Source: Streptomyces acidiscabies
GTDB lineage: Bacteria; Actinomycetota; Actinomycetes; Streptomycetales; Streptomycetaceae
Direction of reading: 5' to 3'
DNA: 64,000 bases
Assembly (NCBI RefSeq): GCF_020010905.1
Contig: NZ_JAGJBY010000002.1
Location: forward strand, 1,736,001-1,800,000
The notes beneath the pieces were generated by a model. That model searched no databases, had not been told where the DNA came from, and was given only the letters and a program-made list of their open reading frames with translations. Position numbers and translations under genes: made by a program. Each line of letters begins with the position of its first letter. Position 1 is the stretch's first letter. This document shows positions 8,029 through 16,675 of this stretch, one piece after another.

Positions 8029-9219
8029 TCACCGCACTGCCGCCATGACGATCCGCTGAGCCACCGCGTTCATGTCCTTCCCCTTCGCGTCGGTCGCGGT
8101 GATCGAGTAAACGAGCGTGCGCGAGAGGTCGCGGGTGGCTCCGGCTACCGCGCTGTAGCCGGGGCGGGAACCGGTCTTGAGCCAGAAGACCTTGCCGTTC
8201 AGCTCACCGCGCTGGAGGCCGGCGGTGTAGGTGGCGCCCTCGATGCCCGCCGGGACCGTGAACATCTCCTCCAACTGGGGCTGCGGGACTATCCGGCCCC
8301 GGAACAGGGACGTGATCAGCCGCTCCAGGTCGGCGGTCGTGGAGATCATGTCGCCGGCCGCCGCGCGGTCCGCCTGGTTCCACTCCGTGACGTCGACGAG
8401 TTCCGTCGTGCCGTCCGCTTTCTTCACCGCCTGGTAGCCGTGGTTGTGCGGGCCGGCGATGCACGGGTCGGTGCCCGGGAAGTACGTGTCGCGCATCCCG
8501 GCGGGGGCCAGGACCAGGCGGGTGGCCTCGGCGGCGTACGAGCGGCCGGTGACCTTCTCTATCAGCAGGCCCAGGATCGTGTAGCCGATGTTGGAGTAGT
8601 GCTGGCCCTCGCCGGGGCGGAACTCGGGACCCTTCGCCACCGCCGAGGCCACGACCTGCCGGGGAGTCAGCGTGTCGTAGCGGTGGGCGTACTGCTCCTC
8701 GAACGTGCCCCCCAGCTCGTCCCCCGGCTGGATCCCGGACGTGTGATCGAGCAGCTGCCGTACGGTGATGGGCCGGAACTCCCGGCTCAGCAGCCCCGGG
8801 AGATACCGCTGGACCGGCGCCCCGAGGTCCACCTTCCCCTCCGCCGCGAGCCGCAGCACCGTCGCCGCGGTCACGACCTTCGTCACCGACCCGGCCCGGA
8901 ACCGCGCACCCGGATCGGCCGGCGTTCCGCTCTCTATGTCGCGCACCCCCGAACTGCCCCGCCACACCCCGGCCGTCCCGCCGACCCGGACCAGCGCGGA
9001 GGTCGCGTCGCCGTTGGGCAGCCCGGCTATCGCGGCGCTCAGGGCTGCGGCGTCCGGGGGAGAGGTCGGCTGCTGGACGCCGGCCGACCCCTTGGCGGAC
9101 CCGGCGGCCGATCCGTCGCCCGGCCGCGCTGTCGCGAAGACCGGTGCCGCGAGCGGGCCGGCGGCCAGTGCGAGGGCGAGCGAGGCCGCGAGGACGGTCG
9201 TACGGCGACGAAGGCGCAT
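8029..9219 (-). CDS. secreted serine hydrolase, beta-lactamase/DD-peptidase (class C) family
   Basis: About 396 residues with a signal peptide (hydrophobic residues 10-28). The penicillin-binding-like motifs are SVTK (nucleophile Ser and Lys), the YSN tyrosine in QHYSNIGY, and a KTGS motif near the C-terminus. This is the pattern of D-Ala-D-Ala carboxypeptidase/esterase-type serine hydrolases of beta-lactamase family C. It should act on peptidoglycan peptides or on small esters outside the cell. ATG 9219 is chosen because GGGAG lies six bases upstream; an in-frame TTG at 9225 would overlap that site. Confidence 0.85.
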   Translation of the reverse strand: MRLRRRTTVLAASLALALAAGPLAAPVFATARPGDGSAAGSAKGSAGVQQPTSPPDAAALSAAIAGLPNGDATSALVRVGGTAGVWRGSSGVRDIESGTPADPGARFRAGSVTKVVTAATVLRLAAEGKVDLGAPVQRYLPGLLSREFRPITVRQLLDHTSGIQPGDELGGTFEEQYAHRYDTLTPRQVVASAVAKGPEFRPGEGQHYSNIGYTILGLLIEKVTGRSYAAEATRLVLAPAGMRDTYFPGTDPCIAGPHNHGYQAVKKADGTTELVDVTEWNQADRAAAGDMISTTADLERLITSLFRGRIVPQPQLEEMFTVPAGIEGATYTAGLQRGELNGKVFWLKTGSRPGYSAVAGATRDLSRTLVYSITATDAKGKDMNAVAQRIVMAAVR

Positions 9220-9547
9220 GAACAACTCCCGAGGTGAGGCGTCGAAGGTGACGCGACCATCGTCCGACGTGGAGGGACCCCTCCGTATCGGCCGAACGGC
9301 CAGTCCTGCCCCGCAGGAAACCCGGACCCCGGCCGCACCAACACCCCACGATTTCCTAGGGGTTCGCCCCTGGGGGCCGACCGGACAGGCCGTCGCGCAC
9401 CCGAACGAGCTAGGTCAAAAGGACGACAGACCGGCTACGGCACCCCGGCCTCCACCCGAAAAGTGTTATCCCCGCCTCCCTCGCCCCGTCCCCACCTGTG
9501 ATCCCCGACATTGCCAACAGCCCGCCCCCGGCTGAAAAGGTGCTGGT
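9220..9547. other. divergent intergenic region, no gene seen
   Basis: This 328-bp spacer separates the serine hydrolase (minus) and the ECF sigma gene (plus), so it must carry both promoters. A small GGGG-TTCG-CCCC hairpin lies at about 9359-9370. I see no convincing ORF, RNA or operator in it. Confidence 0.5.
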
Positions 9548-11239
9548 ATGAGAATGGAAGCGGACGGTCGAGCCCGGCGCGGCGGTGCGGTAGGGCGCGC
9601 CGGCGGTGACTGGTCCGGCGTGATCGCCGCCGCGCAGGCCGGTGACCGGCGGGCGCTGGACGAACTGGTCCAGGGCTGGCTGCCGCTCGTCTACAACATC
9701 GTCGGCAGGGCGCTGAACGGACACGCGGACGTCGATGACGTCGTGCAGGAGACGATGCTGAGGGCCGTCGGCAGCCTCGGCGCCTTGCGCGATCCGGACA
9801 GCTTCCGCTCGTGGCTCGTCGCCATCGCCATGCGTCAGATCCGCGACCGGGCCCGCCGCCGCACCCCGCCCCAGCGCCTCGACGAGAACGACCCGCACGA
9901 CAGCGCGGACTTCGCCGAACTCACCGTCCTCAGACTTCAGTTGGAGGGTCAGCGTAAGGAAGTCGCCGAGGCTGTCCCCTGGTTGGACGCGGAGGACCGC
10001 CAACTCCTGTCCCTGTGGTGGCTGGAGGTCTCCGGCGACCTCACCCGGCGCGAACTCGCCGCCGCCGTGGGCATCAGCCGCCAGCACGCGGCCGTACGCG
10101 TCCAGCGCGTGAAGGAACGCCTGGAGATCTCCCGGGGAATCGTCCGTGCCCTGGCCGGCGCCTGCCCCAACCTCCGCGACCTGACCGCCCGTTGGCACGG
10201 CCGCCCCGACTCCGTCTGGCGCAAACGCCTCGCCCGGCACATCCGGGGCTGCGCCTACTGCGGCGACACCCGCGAACCCGTCGTCCCCGCCGAACGCCTC
10301 CTCGTCGGCATCGCCCTCGTCCCCGTCCCGGTCGGCTTCACCCTCTCCCTCGCCCTCGGCGGCAAAACGGCCGCTGCCGCGACCGGAGTCGGGTGGTCCG
10401 CGAAGGTCGTGGGAGCGCTCACGAAACCGGCCGTCGCGATGACCGCGGGCGCGACGCTGGTGGCGGGCGGCGCGTACGTCGTCGTCCAGACCCCCGACGA
10501 CCCTCCGAAGCACGCCGTAGTGATCCCCACGGCCGAGACGACCCCGGCCCCTCTCAACTCCCCTTCCCCGTCCCCGAGTCCGAGCGCCACCCCCACGAAG
10601 AAGACGGCGGTGTACGGCAGTGTCGTGGACGCCGTCGACCGCGCCCCAGACCCCAACACCCCACCGGGGAGCCTCCCTCGGCGCCCCGCGCCCGGTGTCG
10701 TGAGCAGCGGTGGTGCCAAGGCCGTCATGCAACACCGGGGCGACCATGTGGACTTGACCGGTCAGGGGTACGTCCTCGTGCGCTGGCAGATCTCGCCCAA
10801 GTCCCGGCCGGGCGGGCTGGTCATGCCCAGTTGGACCGGACTCGAAGGCAAGTTGTTCCACGTCGCCTCGGCCGGCGGACGCCGCATGGACGACCCGTTG
10901 GCAGGCGCACCCGACGGCTACGCGACCGGCATGGGCGGCCCCGCCATCGGCTACACCGTCCTCCCCGACGGCACCCAACAGATGTGGCAGAACGAGTACT
11001 TCTACCTCGACGGCTCCGTCACCCTCACCGTCAACGAACGCGGCGCCGACTACGGCATCACCGTCTTCCCCTCCAGCCGCGAGGAGATCGAGAAGGACAT
11101 CCGGTACGGCCCGCCGCAGGGCGCCATCCGCTACGGCATGGTCCGCGATACGGGGTCCGACGACACCCCCGTCCCCCAATACGCCACACGAGCCACCCCA
11201 GTTGACCCGGCGACGGTCCCTCAGCGGTCCGCCCTGTAA
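9548..11239 (+). CDS. ECF RNA polymerase sigma factor with fused membrane and extracytoplasmic domains
   Basis: 563 residues. Region 2 is at about residues 30-100 (VDDVVQETMLRAV) and region 4 at about 145-205 (LTRRELAAAVGISRQHAAVRVQRVKERL). After these comes a short HIRGCAYCGD segment like an anti-sigma zinc finger, one or two hydrophobic helices (about 250-310), a Pro/Ser spacer, and a C-terminal domain of about 200 residues containing GQGYVLVRWQ and PQGAIRYGMV. The regulator thus seems to carry its own membrane anchor and extracytoplasmic sensor. Fused ECF proteins of this build are known in actinobacteria; the signal and regulon here are unknown. The 3' end overlaps the convergent HxlR gene by 19 bp. 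Confidence 0.85.
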   Translation: MRMEADGRARRGGAVGRAGGDWSGVIAAAQAGDRRALDELVQGWLPLVYNIVGRALNGHADVDDVVQETMLRAVGSLGALRDPDSFRSWLVAIAMRQIRDRARRRTPPQRLDENDPHDSADFAELTVLRLQLEGQRKEVAEAVPWLDAEDRQLLSLWWLEVSGDLTRRELAAAVGISRQHAAVRVQRVKERLEISRGIVRALAGACPNLRDLTARWHGRPDSVWRKRLARHIRGCAYCGDTREPVVPAERLLVGIALVPVPVGFTLSLALGGKTAAAATGVGWSAKVVGALTKPAVAMTAGATLVAGGAYVVVQTPDDPPKHAVVIPTAETTPAPLNSPSPSPSPSATPTKKTAVYGSVVDAVDRAPDPNTPPGSLPRRPAPGVVSSGGAKAVMQHRGDHVDLTGQGYVLVRWQISPKSRPGGLVMPSWTGLEGKLFHVASAGGRRMDDPLAGAPDGYATGMGGPAIGYTVLPDGTQQMWQNEYFYLDGSVTLTVNERGADYGITVFPSSREEIEKDIRYGPPQGAIRYGMVRDTGSDDTPVPQYATRATPVDPATVPQRSAL

Positions 11240-11562
11240 TCGTCCTGAGCCTCCAGCACGGCGTCCCCGTGATCCACCGCCCACACCCCGAGGGCACCGA
11301 GCGCGGGCAGCAACGTCCGCCCCAACGGCGTGAGTTCGTACGCGCCGACGCCGTTCCGTACGGCGAGCCCGTTGAACTCCAGCCGGCGCAAAGCCTCCGT
11401 GAGGACCTTCGCGCTGATCCCCCCGATCCGCACACGCAGTTGGCCGTAGCGCACCGGCTCCACGCGCAGCGCCCACAGCACCACCGGGTCCCAGGTGTGC
11501 GTGAGCAGGTCGAAGGCGAGACGGGCGCGGCAGTCGGCGAGGAATGGTAGCTCTGTCGTCAC
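11221..11562 (-). CDS. HxlR-family transcriptional regulator
   Basis: 113 residues forming a winged helix of the HxlR/MarR-like family (LTHTWDPVVLWALRVEPVRYGQLRVRIGGISAKVLTEALRRLEFNGL), with YELTPLGRTLLPAL as the wing and dimer helix. The gene is divergent from the NAD(P)-binding reductase at 11632, with 69 bp between them. HxlR regulators usually control such divergent neighbours in response to reactive electrophiles or redox stress. Its C-terminal codons overlap the end of the sigma-factor gene. Confidence 0.9.
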   Translation of the reverse strand: MTTELPFLADCRARLAFDLLTHTWDPVVLWALRVEPVRYGQLRVRIGGISAKVLTEALRRLEFNGLAVRNGVGAYELTPLGRTLLPALGALGVWAVDHGDAVLEAQDDYRADR

Positions 11563-11631
11563 GTACCGGATGGTGCCTCACCGGCTCCCTAACGTCACAG
11601 AAGTCGACGTCGGAGAAAGGGAGTTGGAATC

Positions 11632-12435
11632 GTGCGCATCGGGATTCTCGGTACGGGCGGCATGGCGGACGCACTCGGCACGCAGTGGCGACGAGCCGGG
11701 CACGAGGTCCTCGCCGGAGGTCGCAGCGGGCCCAACAGCCTTGCGGAAGCCGCTGAGTTCGGGACGGACGCGGTGCTGCTCGCCCTGCCGTACCCCGCGG
11801 TGGTGGAAGTGGCGGGCGGCCTTCAGGACGCCTTGCGGGGGCGGGTGTTGGTGGACTGCGCGAACGCTGTCGCCGGACCCGACTTCGCGTTGACGACCCG
11901 GGGCGGCCTGTCCGTCGCCGAGCGCATCGCCGCCGCCGTACCGACTGCCCATGTCGTCAAGGCGTTCAACCTGTGCCACGTCGACGTCTGGCGCCTCACC
12001 CCGCCCGTCTTCGAGGGCCGCCCGCTCGCCGTTCCGCTGTGCGGGGACGACGAGGGGGCCCTGGACGTCGTACGCCGGCTCGTGCGCGATGTCGGGTGCG
12101 AACCCTTGTGCGCGGGGGGAGTTGAGCGGGCGGGGCTGGTGGAGGCGACGGCCGCGCTGCTGATCCGGCTCTGGGTGGGGGAGGGGGCGGACGCGCAGGC
12201 GATCGCGCCGCCGGTGCCGTACGCGTGGGGGGACTCAGGCCAAGTCGCCGTCCCCGCCCGCGACTTGCTACTCCCCGCCCCTCAACCCGTGCAGCAGGTC
12301 GATCCTGTTGGTCGTGATCGAGTCGACCCCCAGGTCGATCAGGCGGCGCAGGGAGCGGGCCGTGTCGGGGGTCCAGACCGAGAGGAGGTGGCCGTCCCGG
12401 TGGACGCGTTCGGCGAGGGGGCGATCGACCAGTGA
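11632..12435 (+). CDS. NAD(P)-binding oxidoreductase (F420/NADP reductase-like), extended C-terminus
   Basis: GTG start with a GGGAG site upstream. The Rossmann fold begins at once: MRIGILGTGGMADALG, then GGRSG for the cofactor phosphate and VVKAFNLCH as the conserved mid-domain strand. This is the NADP-oxidoreductase, F420-dependent type fold. The enzyme is divergent from an HxlR regulator, a common arrangement for stress-linked reductases. The family fold ends at about residue 200. Another 65 residues, rich in Gln, Asp, Val and Pro, are encoded on DNA antisense to the GDPD gene (12268-12435). This suggests loss of the original stop codon near 12240 and read-through into the neighbour. Confidence 0.8.
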   Translation: MRIGILGTGGMADALGTQWRRAGHEVLAGGRSGPNSLAEAAEFGTDAVLLALPYPAVVEVAGGLQDALRGRVLVDCANAVAGPDFALTTRGGLSVAERIAAAVPTAHVVKAFNLCHVDVWRLTPPVFEGRPLAVPLCGDDEGALDVVRRLVRDVGCEPLCAGGVERAGLVEATAALLIRLWVGEGADAQAIAPPVPYAWGDSGQVAVPARDLLLPAPQPVQQVDPVGRDRVDPQVDQAAQGAGRVGGPDREEVAVPVDAFGEGAIDQ

Positions 12436-12954
12436 GAAACGGTAGTTGAGCCAGCGGGGACGGATCGCGGCGAGGAGGGTCGGGCGGACCGGCGCGAGCG
12501 AGGTGTGCGTGAGGGCGATCTCGGCGGACGCGTCGGCGCCGCGCACCGCGAGCATCGCCCGGGCGTCGGCGCAGTAGTAGACGCGGTCGGCGGCACCGGC
12601 CTCGCGGACCGCGTCCACGACCCGCCGCGCGACCCGCACGTCCCGCGTCCCCGGCAGGTCGACCATCACCCGGGTGTCCTCCGTCGCGGCGAGGGCCTCC
12701 ACCAGCGTCGGCACGCCGCCCTCCGTCATGCCCCGCACCTCCGCCGCCGACAGCGACCCCAGCGGCCGGTCGACCCCCCAGAGCCGGCTCAGCGTCTCGT
12801 CGTGCAGCAGGACCGGAACGCCGTCCCGGGTCAGCCGCACGTCGATCTCGACCGCGTCCGCGCCACGCGACAGCGCGGAACGCAGCGAGTCGAGGGTGTT
12901 CTCCCGGAACCGGTAGGGGTCGCCGCGGTGGGCCACGGCCGTCAGGGTCTGCAT
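12268..12954 (-). CDS. glycerophosphodiester phosphodiesterase
   Basis: 228 residues, the usual length for a cytoplasmic GDPD. The motifs of the TIM-barrel phosphodiesterase are AHRGDPYRFRENT (catalytic His9, Arg10 and Glu), AVEIDVRL (metal-binding Glu and Asp) and LLHDETL (second catalytic His). It hydrolyses glycerophosphodiesters to glycerol 3-phosphate and an alcohol. No signal peptide is seen. It lies downstream of the deaminase gene on the same strand, separated by a tandem-repeat tract. Confidence 0.92.
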   Translation of the reverse strand: MQTLTAVAHRGDPYRFRENTLDSLRSALSRGADAVEIDVRLTRDGVPVLLHDETLSRLWGVDRPLGSLSAAEVRGMTEGGVPTLVEALAATEDTRVMVDLPGTRDVRVARRVVDAVREAGAADRVYYCADARAMLAVRGADASAEIALTHTSLAPVRPTLLAAIRPRWLNYRFSLVDRPLAERVHRDGHLLSVWTPDTARSLRRLIDLGVDSITTNRIDLLHGLRGGE

Positions 12955-13046
12955 ACGGCCATTGTCACGGGAGGGGGAGGCTCAGGGCACGCGGGGCTCG
13001 CAGGGGCGGGCGGGGGCTTTCGGACGGGCGGGGGCGGCGGGTGCCG

Positions 13047-13229
13047 TGAGCGTTCACGGGACCGTTCACGGCAGCGCTCACGTGATCGTTCACGAGAGCG
13101 CTCACGGCACGGTGCGCGCGCCCCCGCCCGGGACCAGCGCTCCCGGAACCGCTCCCGGCACGGTTCACGTGAGCGTTCACGGCACCGTTCACGAGAACGC
13201 TCCCGGCACCGTTCACGTGAGCGCTCACG
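13047..13229. repeat. 12-bp tandem repeat tract between deaminase and GDPD genes
   Basis: Thirteen units of consensus NNRNCGYTCMCG are arranged as five units (13047-13106), a 27-bp degenerate break (13107-13133) and eight units (13134-13229). Many neighbouring units form palindromes such as CGTGAGCGCTCACG (13216-13229), so the RNA could fold into several hairpins. The period is four codons, and in other frames this gives artificial Arg/Ser or Val/Asn repeats. The tract starts 13 bp after the deaminase stop codon and may act in 3'-end formation. Confidence 0.9.
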
Positions 13230-13241
13230 CCCCCCGGCACC

Positions 13242-14294
13242 TCACGGCGCCAGCCACTCCGCCGTATACGTGTCGATCTCGTCCTTGATCCGCGTCTTGC
13301 CGGCGTCGTCCAGGAACGACACCTCGACCGCGTTCTTCGCGAGGTCGGCGACGCCGCGTGCGTCGAGGTCGAGGAGGCGGGCGGCGACGGCGTACTCGTT
13401 GTTGAGGTCGGTGCTGAACATCGGCGGGTCGTCCGAGTTGATCGTGACCAGCACGCCCGCGCGGACGAACTCCTTGATCGGGTGCTCGTCGAGGCTGGCG
13501 ACCGCGCGCGTGGCGATGTTCGAGGTCGGGCAGACCTCCAGCGGGATCCGCTCGGCGGCGAGGTGGGCGAGAAGTTTCTCGTCCTGGGCGGAACTCGTGC
13601 CGTGGCCGATGCGTTCAGCACGTAGGTAGGTCAGGGCGTCCCAGACCGTGCCCGGTCCCGTCGTCTCCCCCGCGTGCGGCACCGAGCGCAGGCCCGCGGC
13701 GATCGCGCGGTCGAAGTACGGCTTGAACTGCGGCCGGGGCACCCCGATCTCCGGCCCCCCGAGGCCGAACGACACGAGGCCCTCGGGGCGCAGCCGGTCG
13801 TCCGTCGCGAGCCGGACGGTCTCCTCCGCCGATTCGAGCCCCGCCTCGCCCGGGATGTCGAAGCACCAGCGCAGGACGGTGCCGAGTTCCTTCTCCGCGG
13901 CCTTGCGGGCGTCCTCGATCGCGTCCATGAACGCCTTCGGGTCGATGCCGCGCCGGGTCGAGGAGAAGGGGGTGATCGTCAGCTCGGCGTACCGCACCTG
14001 CTGGCGGGCCAGCTCCCGCGCGACCTCGTAGGTCAGCAGGCGGACGTCCTCCGGGGTGCGGATGACGTCCACGACCGACAGGTACACCTCGACGAAGTGC
14101 GCGAAGTCCGTGAAGCTGAAGTAGTCGGCGAGTGCCTCGGGGTCCGTCGGTACCTTCGCGTCCGGGTGCCGGCCCGCCAGCTCCGCGACGATCCGCGGCG
14201 ACGCGGAGCCCACGTGGTGCACGTGGAGTTCGGCCTTGGGCAGACCGGCGATGAACGCGCGCAGGTCGGGGGCGGCGGGTACGGCGTTGCTCAT
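13242..14294 (-). CDS. adenosine deaminase family enzyme (adenosine or 6-aminodeoxyfutalosine deaminase)
   Basis: 350 residues of the metal-dependent amidohydrolase fold. Zinc ligands are in AELHVHHVG (His24, His26); HAGE carries the catalytic Glu with its partner His; GHGTS and NSDDPPMF give the remaining His and Asp. The family deaminates adenosine. In Streptomyces a related protein deaminates 6-aminodeoxyfutalosine in the futalosine menaquinone route, and the two activities cannot be told apart by eye. The gene is followed directly by the 12-bp repeat tract and then GDPD on the same strand. Confidence 0.88.
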   Translation of the reverse strand: MSNAVPAAPDLRAFIAGLPKAELHVHHVGSASPRIVAELAGRHPDAKVPTDPEALADYFSFTDFAHFVEVYLSVVDVIRTPEDVRLLTYEVARELARQQVRYAELTITPFSSTRRGIDPKAFMDAIEDARKAAEKELGTVLRWCFDIPGEAGLESAEETVRLATDDRLRPEGLVSFGLGGPEIGVPRPQFKPYFDRAIAAGLRSVPHAGETTGPGTVWDALTYLRAERIGHGTSSAQDEKLLAHLAAERIPLEVCPTSNIATRAVASLDEHPIKEFVRAGVLVTINSDDPPMFSTDLNNEYAVAARLLDLDARGVADLAKNAVEVSFLDDAGKTRIKDEIDTYTAEWLAP

Positions 14295-14434
14295 GAGTCC
14301 CTCCGGGACAGCGCCTCCGGGGAGCCCCCGGGCGCGGGTGATCGGCTGATCGGTTCCGGATCATCCTAGGCGGGGAGTGTGCGGAAGGAGGGGGGATTTA
14401 GCATGGGCGGGACGGGAAAGAGGGGGCCGGGGAC

Positions 14435-16024
14435 ATGACGGAGAACACGCGGGACGGGCGGGGGGACGAGGTGTCTCCGGGGGAGGTGGGGGTGCCTGAG
14501 CAGGGGGTCGCGGGTGGGGCGGTGCGTGGAGGGGATGCACTTGCGGAGGGGGCGGCAGCTGGGGGCGGGGTGCGTGAAGGGGCCGCGGGTGCTGCGGTGA
14601 CTGCGGGTGGTCGGACTGGAGACGGGGTGCCTGCGGATGGGGTACCTGGAGGTGCGGTGACCGAAGGCACGGGCTCGGCGTCCGGAGGTTCGGTGACTGC
14701 GCGCGGTCGGTCGGGGGATACGGTGCCCGCGGTGGCTTGGCCTGTGCCCGAAGGGGCGCATTCCGGGGGCCCGCGCCGTGACGCCGGTTCCGAGGACGAC
14801 GGGGTTCAGGACAGGGTTCCGGGGTCTGGTCCGTGGGTGCCTTCGGCGGAGGGGGCGCGAGCTTCGGGGGGTGCCGCGAAGGCGGAGGCTGTGACGCCTC
14901 CGGTCGACGCCGGTACACCGGACGCGGTGACACCCTCGCCGGGTGCCGCGATACCGGACGGTGCGACACCCCCGTCCGTCCCCTGGGCGCCGCCCGCCGA
15001 GGGCACGTTCGGCTCGGGCGTCCCCCTCGGCCCACCGCCGGTGGTGGGGGAGCGGGGTGCTACGACGCCGGAGACGAAGCCTTTGCCGACGCCCACGGTG
15101 TACGACGACCCCGGGACCCCCGCTGCCGCAAATCCGACGAACGCCGGCACGGCAACTCCCGTGAACGACGGCGCCGAAACTCCGGGGTACGACGGTTCCA
15201 CGCCTTCGGTGAACGCCGGTACCGCAGAGCCCGCGTACGGCGACTCCGCGCGCCTTGCGAAGGACGGTGCCGCAGCTCCTGTACACGACGGCGTCGAGTC
15301 GCCCGCGTACGACGCTTCCGCAACCCCCGCCTACGACAAGACGTCCCCGCCCGCCGACCAGCCCCCGTCCTCCTCCCTGAACGACCACCGGATGGTCGCC
15401 ACCCCCCAGCCGTGGCCCGACCCCTTCGCGGCCCCGCCGGCCAACGCCCCACCCGCCAACGTTCCGCCCGCCTACACCCCGCCCTTCGCCCAACCCCCTG
15501 GCCCCTACTCGTCACCCAACTCCTTCGCCCCACTCACACCCCAACCCTCCACCGGTCACATCCCCCCACCGCCCATAGCCCCGGACGGCCCAGGCCCGAC
15601 CCCCTACGGTTACCCGGCCGCCTACGCCTACCCCGCGCCCTACGGCGGTGCACCGTTCCCCGGTCCGCAGGCCCCCGGAATGCCGGGCGTCGGAATACCC
15701 GGCCCGGGAATGCATACTCCCGGCCTCCCTCACCCCAGCGGCTTCCCCGTCACCCCGCCCTACTACGGCTGGCCCAGCACACCCCCCAGCAATGGCCTGG
15801 GCACGTCCGCCATGATCACTGGCATCCTCGCGGCCCTGGGCTTCTGCCTGTGGCCGGTGGCGTTCGTGCTCGGCATCCTGGGCGTCGTACTCGGCATCCT
15901 CGGCCGCCGCAAAGCGGCCAGAGGCGAGGCGACGAACGGCGGCCAGGCGCTGGCGGGCATCATCTGCGGAGTCGCGGGGACGTTGCTGTCGGCGGGCCTG
16001 GCGGTGGTGGTCATTGCGACCTGA
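14435..16024 (+). CDS. DUF4190 membrane protein with long disordered N-terminus
   Basis: 529 residues. The first 440 or so are low complexity: Gly/Thr/Ala-rich at the start, then degenerate repeats of the type NAGTATPVNDGAETPGYDG, then a Pro/Tyr-rich stretch. The C-terminal 80 residues form the DUF4190 unit: helix GTSAMITGILAALGFCLWPVAFVLGILGVVLG, a basic loop GRRKAARGEATNGGQ, and a second helix to the C-terminus. It is a cytoplasmic-membrane protein whose long tail is probably cytoplasmic. No function is known. The tail is far longer than in typical family members. Confidence 0.8.
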   Translation: MTENTRDGRGDEVSPGEVGVPEQGVAGGAVRGGDALAEGAAAGGGVREGAAGAAVTAGGRTGDGVPADGVPGGAVTEGTGSASGGSVTARGRSGDTVPAVAWPVPEGAHSGGPRRDAGSEDDGVQDRVPGSGPWVPSAEGARASGGAAKAEAVTPPVDAGTPDAVTPSPGAAIPDGATPPSVPWAPPAEGTFGSGVPLGPPPVVGERGATTPETKPLPTPTVYDDPGTPAAANPTNAGTATPVNDGAETPGYDGSTPSVNAGTAEPAYGDSARLAKDGAAAPVHDGVESPAYDASATPAYDKTSPPADQPPSSSLNDHRMVATPQPWPDPFAAPPANAPPANVPPAYTPPFAQPPGPYSSPNSFAPLTPQPSTGHIPPPPIAPDGPGPTPYGYPAAYAYPAPYGGAPFPGPQAPGMPGVGIPGPGMHTPGLPHPSGFPVTPPYYGWPSTPPSNGLGTSAMITGILAALGFCLWPVAFVLGILGVVLGILGRRKAARGEATNGGQALAGIICGVAGTLLSAGLAVVVIAT

Positions 16025-16584
16025 CGAGACCGGGGGCAGCCCCGCGCGCGCCCCCGAGACGAATATTTCCGGGACGGGCACTGCCGAACGCCGCACGTAA
16101 ACCCGTCCGGCGAGCGGGCGTCCGGAAGTCTTAGCGGTTTCGCGAGCCCTGGGTGTCGATGTGCGATGCCGTAGCCGGGAGGCGCGTGCGACTGCCAGGT
16201 GGCTCGGCGTCCCAGCAGCTCCGAGAGGTGCGATGCCGTAGTCGGAAGATGCGTACACGTGCGACCGGCAGGCGGCCGGGCGTTCCAGCGGCTCCGAGAG
16301 CCCCAGGTGGGAGCCCGTAACCAGAAGGCACGAACGCGCGCGACCGGGAAGACGCAGGCCCGCGTCGTCAAGGAGCGGAGGACCAGCCGTCGACACGTGT
16401 GCGTGCCACCAGGAAGAAGACTTCGCGCCACACCACCAAGACGCACTCCGCCCTCCCGGCAAACGGGCCCCTGCCTGGGACGAAGCCGCCACGCGATCCG
16501 AACTCCCCGCGCAGCCCGGGCCCCACCTCAGCACCTCCTCACCCCACCCGAACCCTCCCCCGAGCCTCCATCCTTTGGTCTTCG
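16025..16584. other. gene-free region with imperfect direct repeats
   Basis: No supported gene lies here. Two to three imperfect copies of a segment starting GTGCGATGCCGTAG are found at 16161-16227, 16228-16306 and, more degenerate, from 16307, ending each time near GCTCCGAGAG. They give spurious repeats in all frames. The region lies between the DUF4190 gene and the left end of the IS605-type element, and may be remains of DNA disturbed by that insertion. Confidence 0.5.
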
Positions 16585-16593
16585 CAGGGAATT

Positions 16594-16609
16594 CCGGCGT
16601 TTACGCCGG
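16594..16609. repeat. left-end subterminal hairpin of the IS605-type element
   Basis: Perfect hairpin CCGGCG-TTTA-CGCCGG. IS200/IS605 elements have no inverted terminal repeats; TnpA instead recognises a subterminal hairpin at each end. The loop and closing bases match those of the right-end hairpin. Confidence 0.75.
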
Positions 16610-16675
16610 GAGGGAATACGTTCCCTGGCCCGGAGACGCGGAGCGCCGGAGTTCTCTGCGCTTCTGTGGTGACGG

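Noticed and set aside
13047..13229. CRISPR-like array
   Set aside because: Units are 12 bp and contiguous without spacers, and no cas genes are near.
12505..13629. Plus-strand protein with long Arg-Ser repeats
   Set aside because: It is the translation of the 12-bp tandem array and the antisense of GDPD and deaminase genes, with no independent support.
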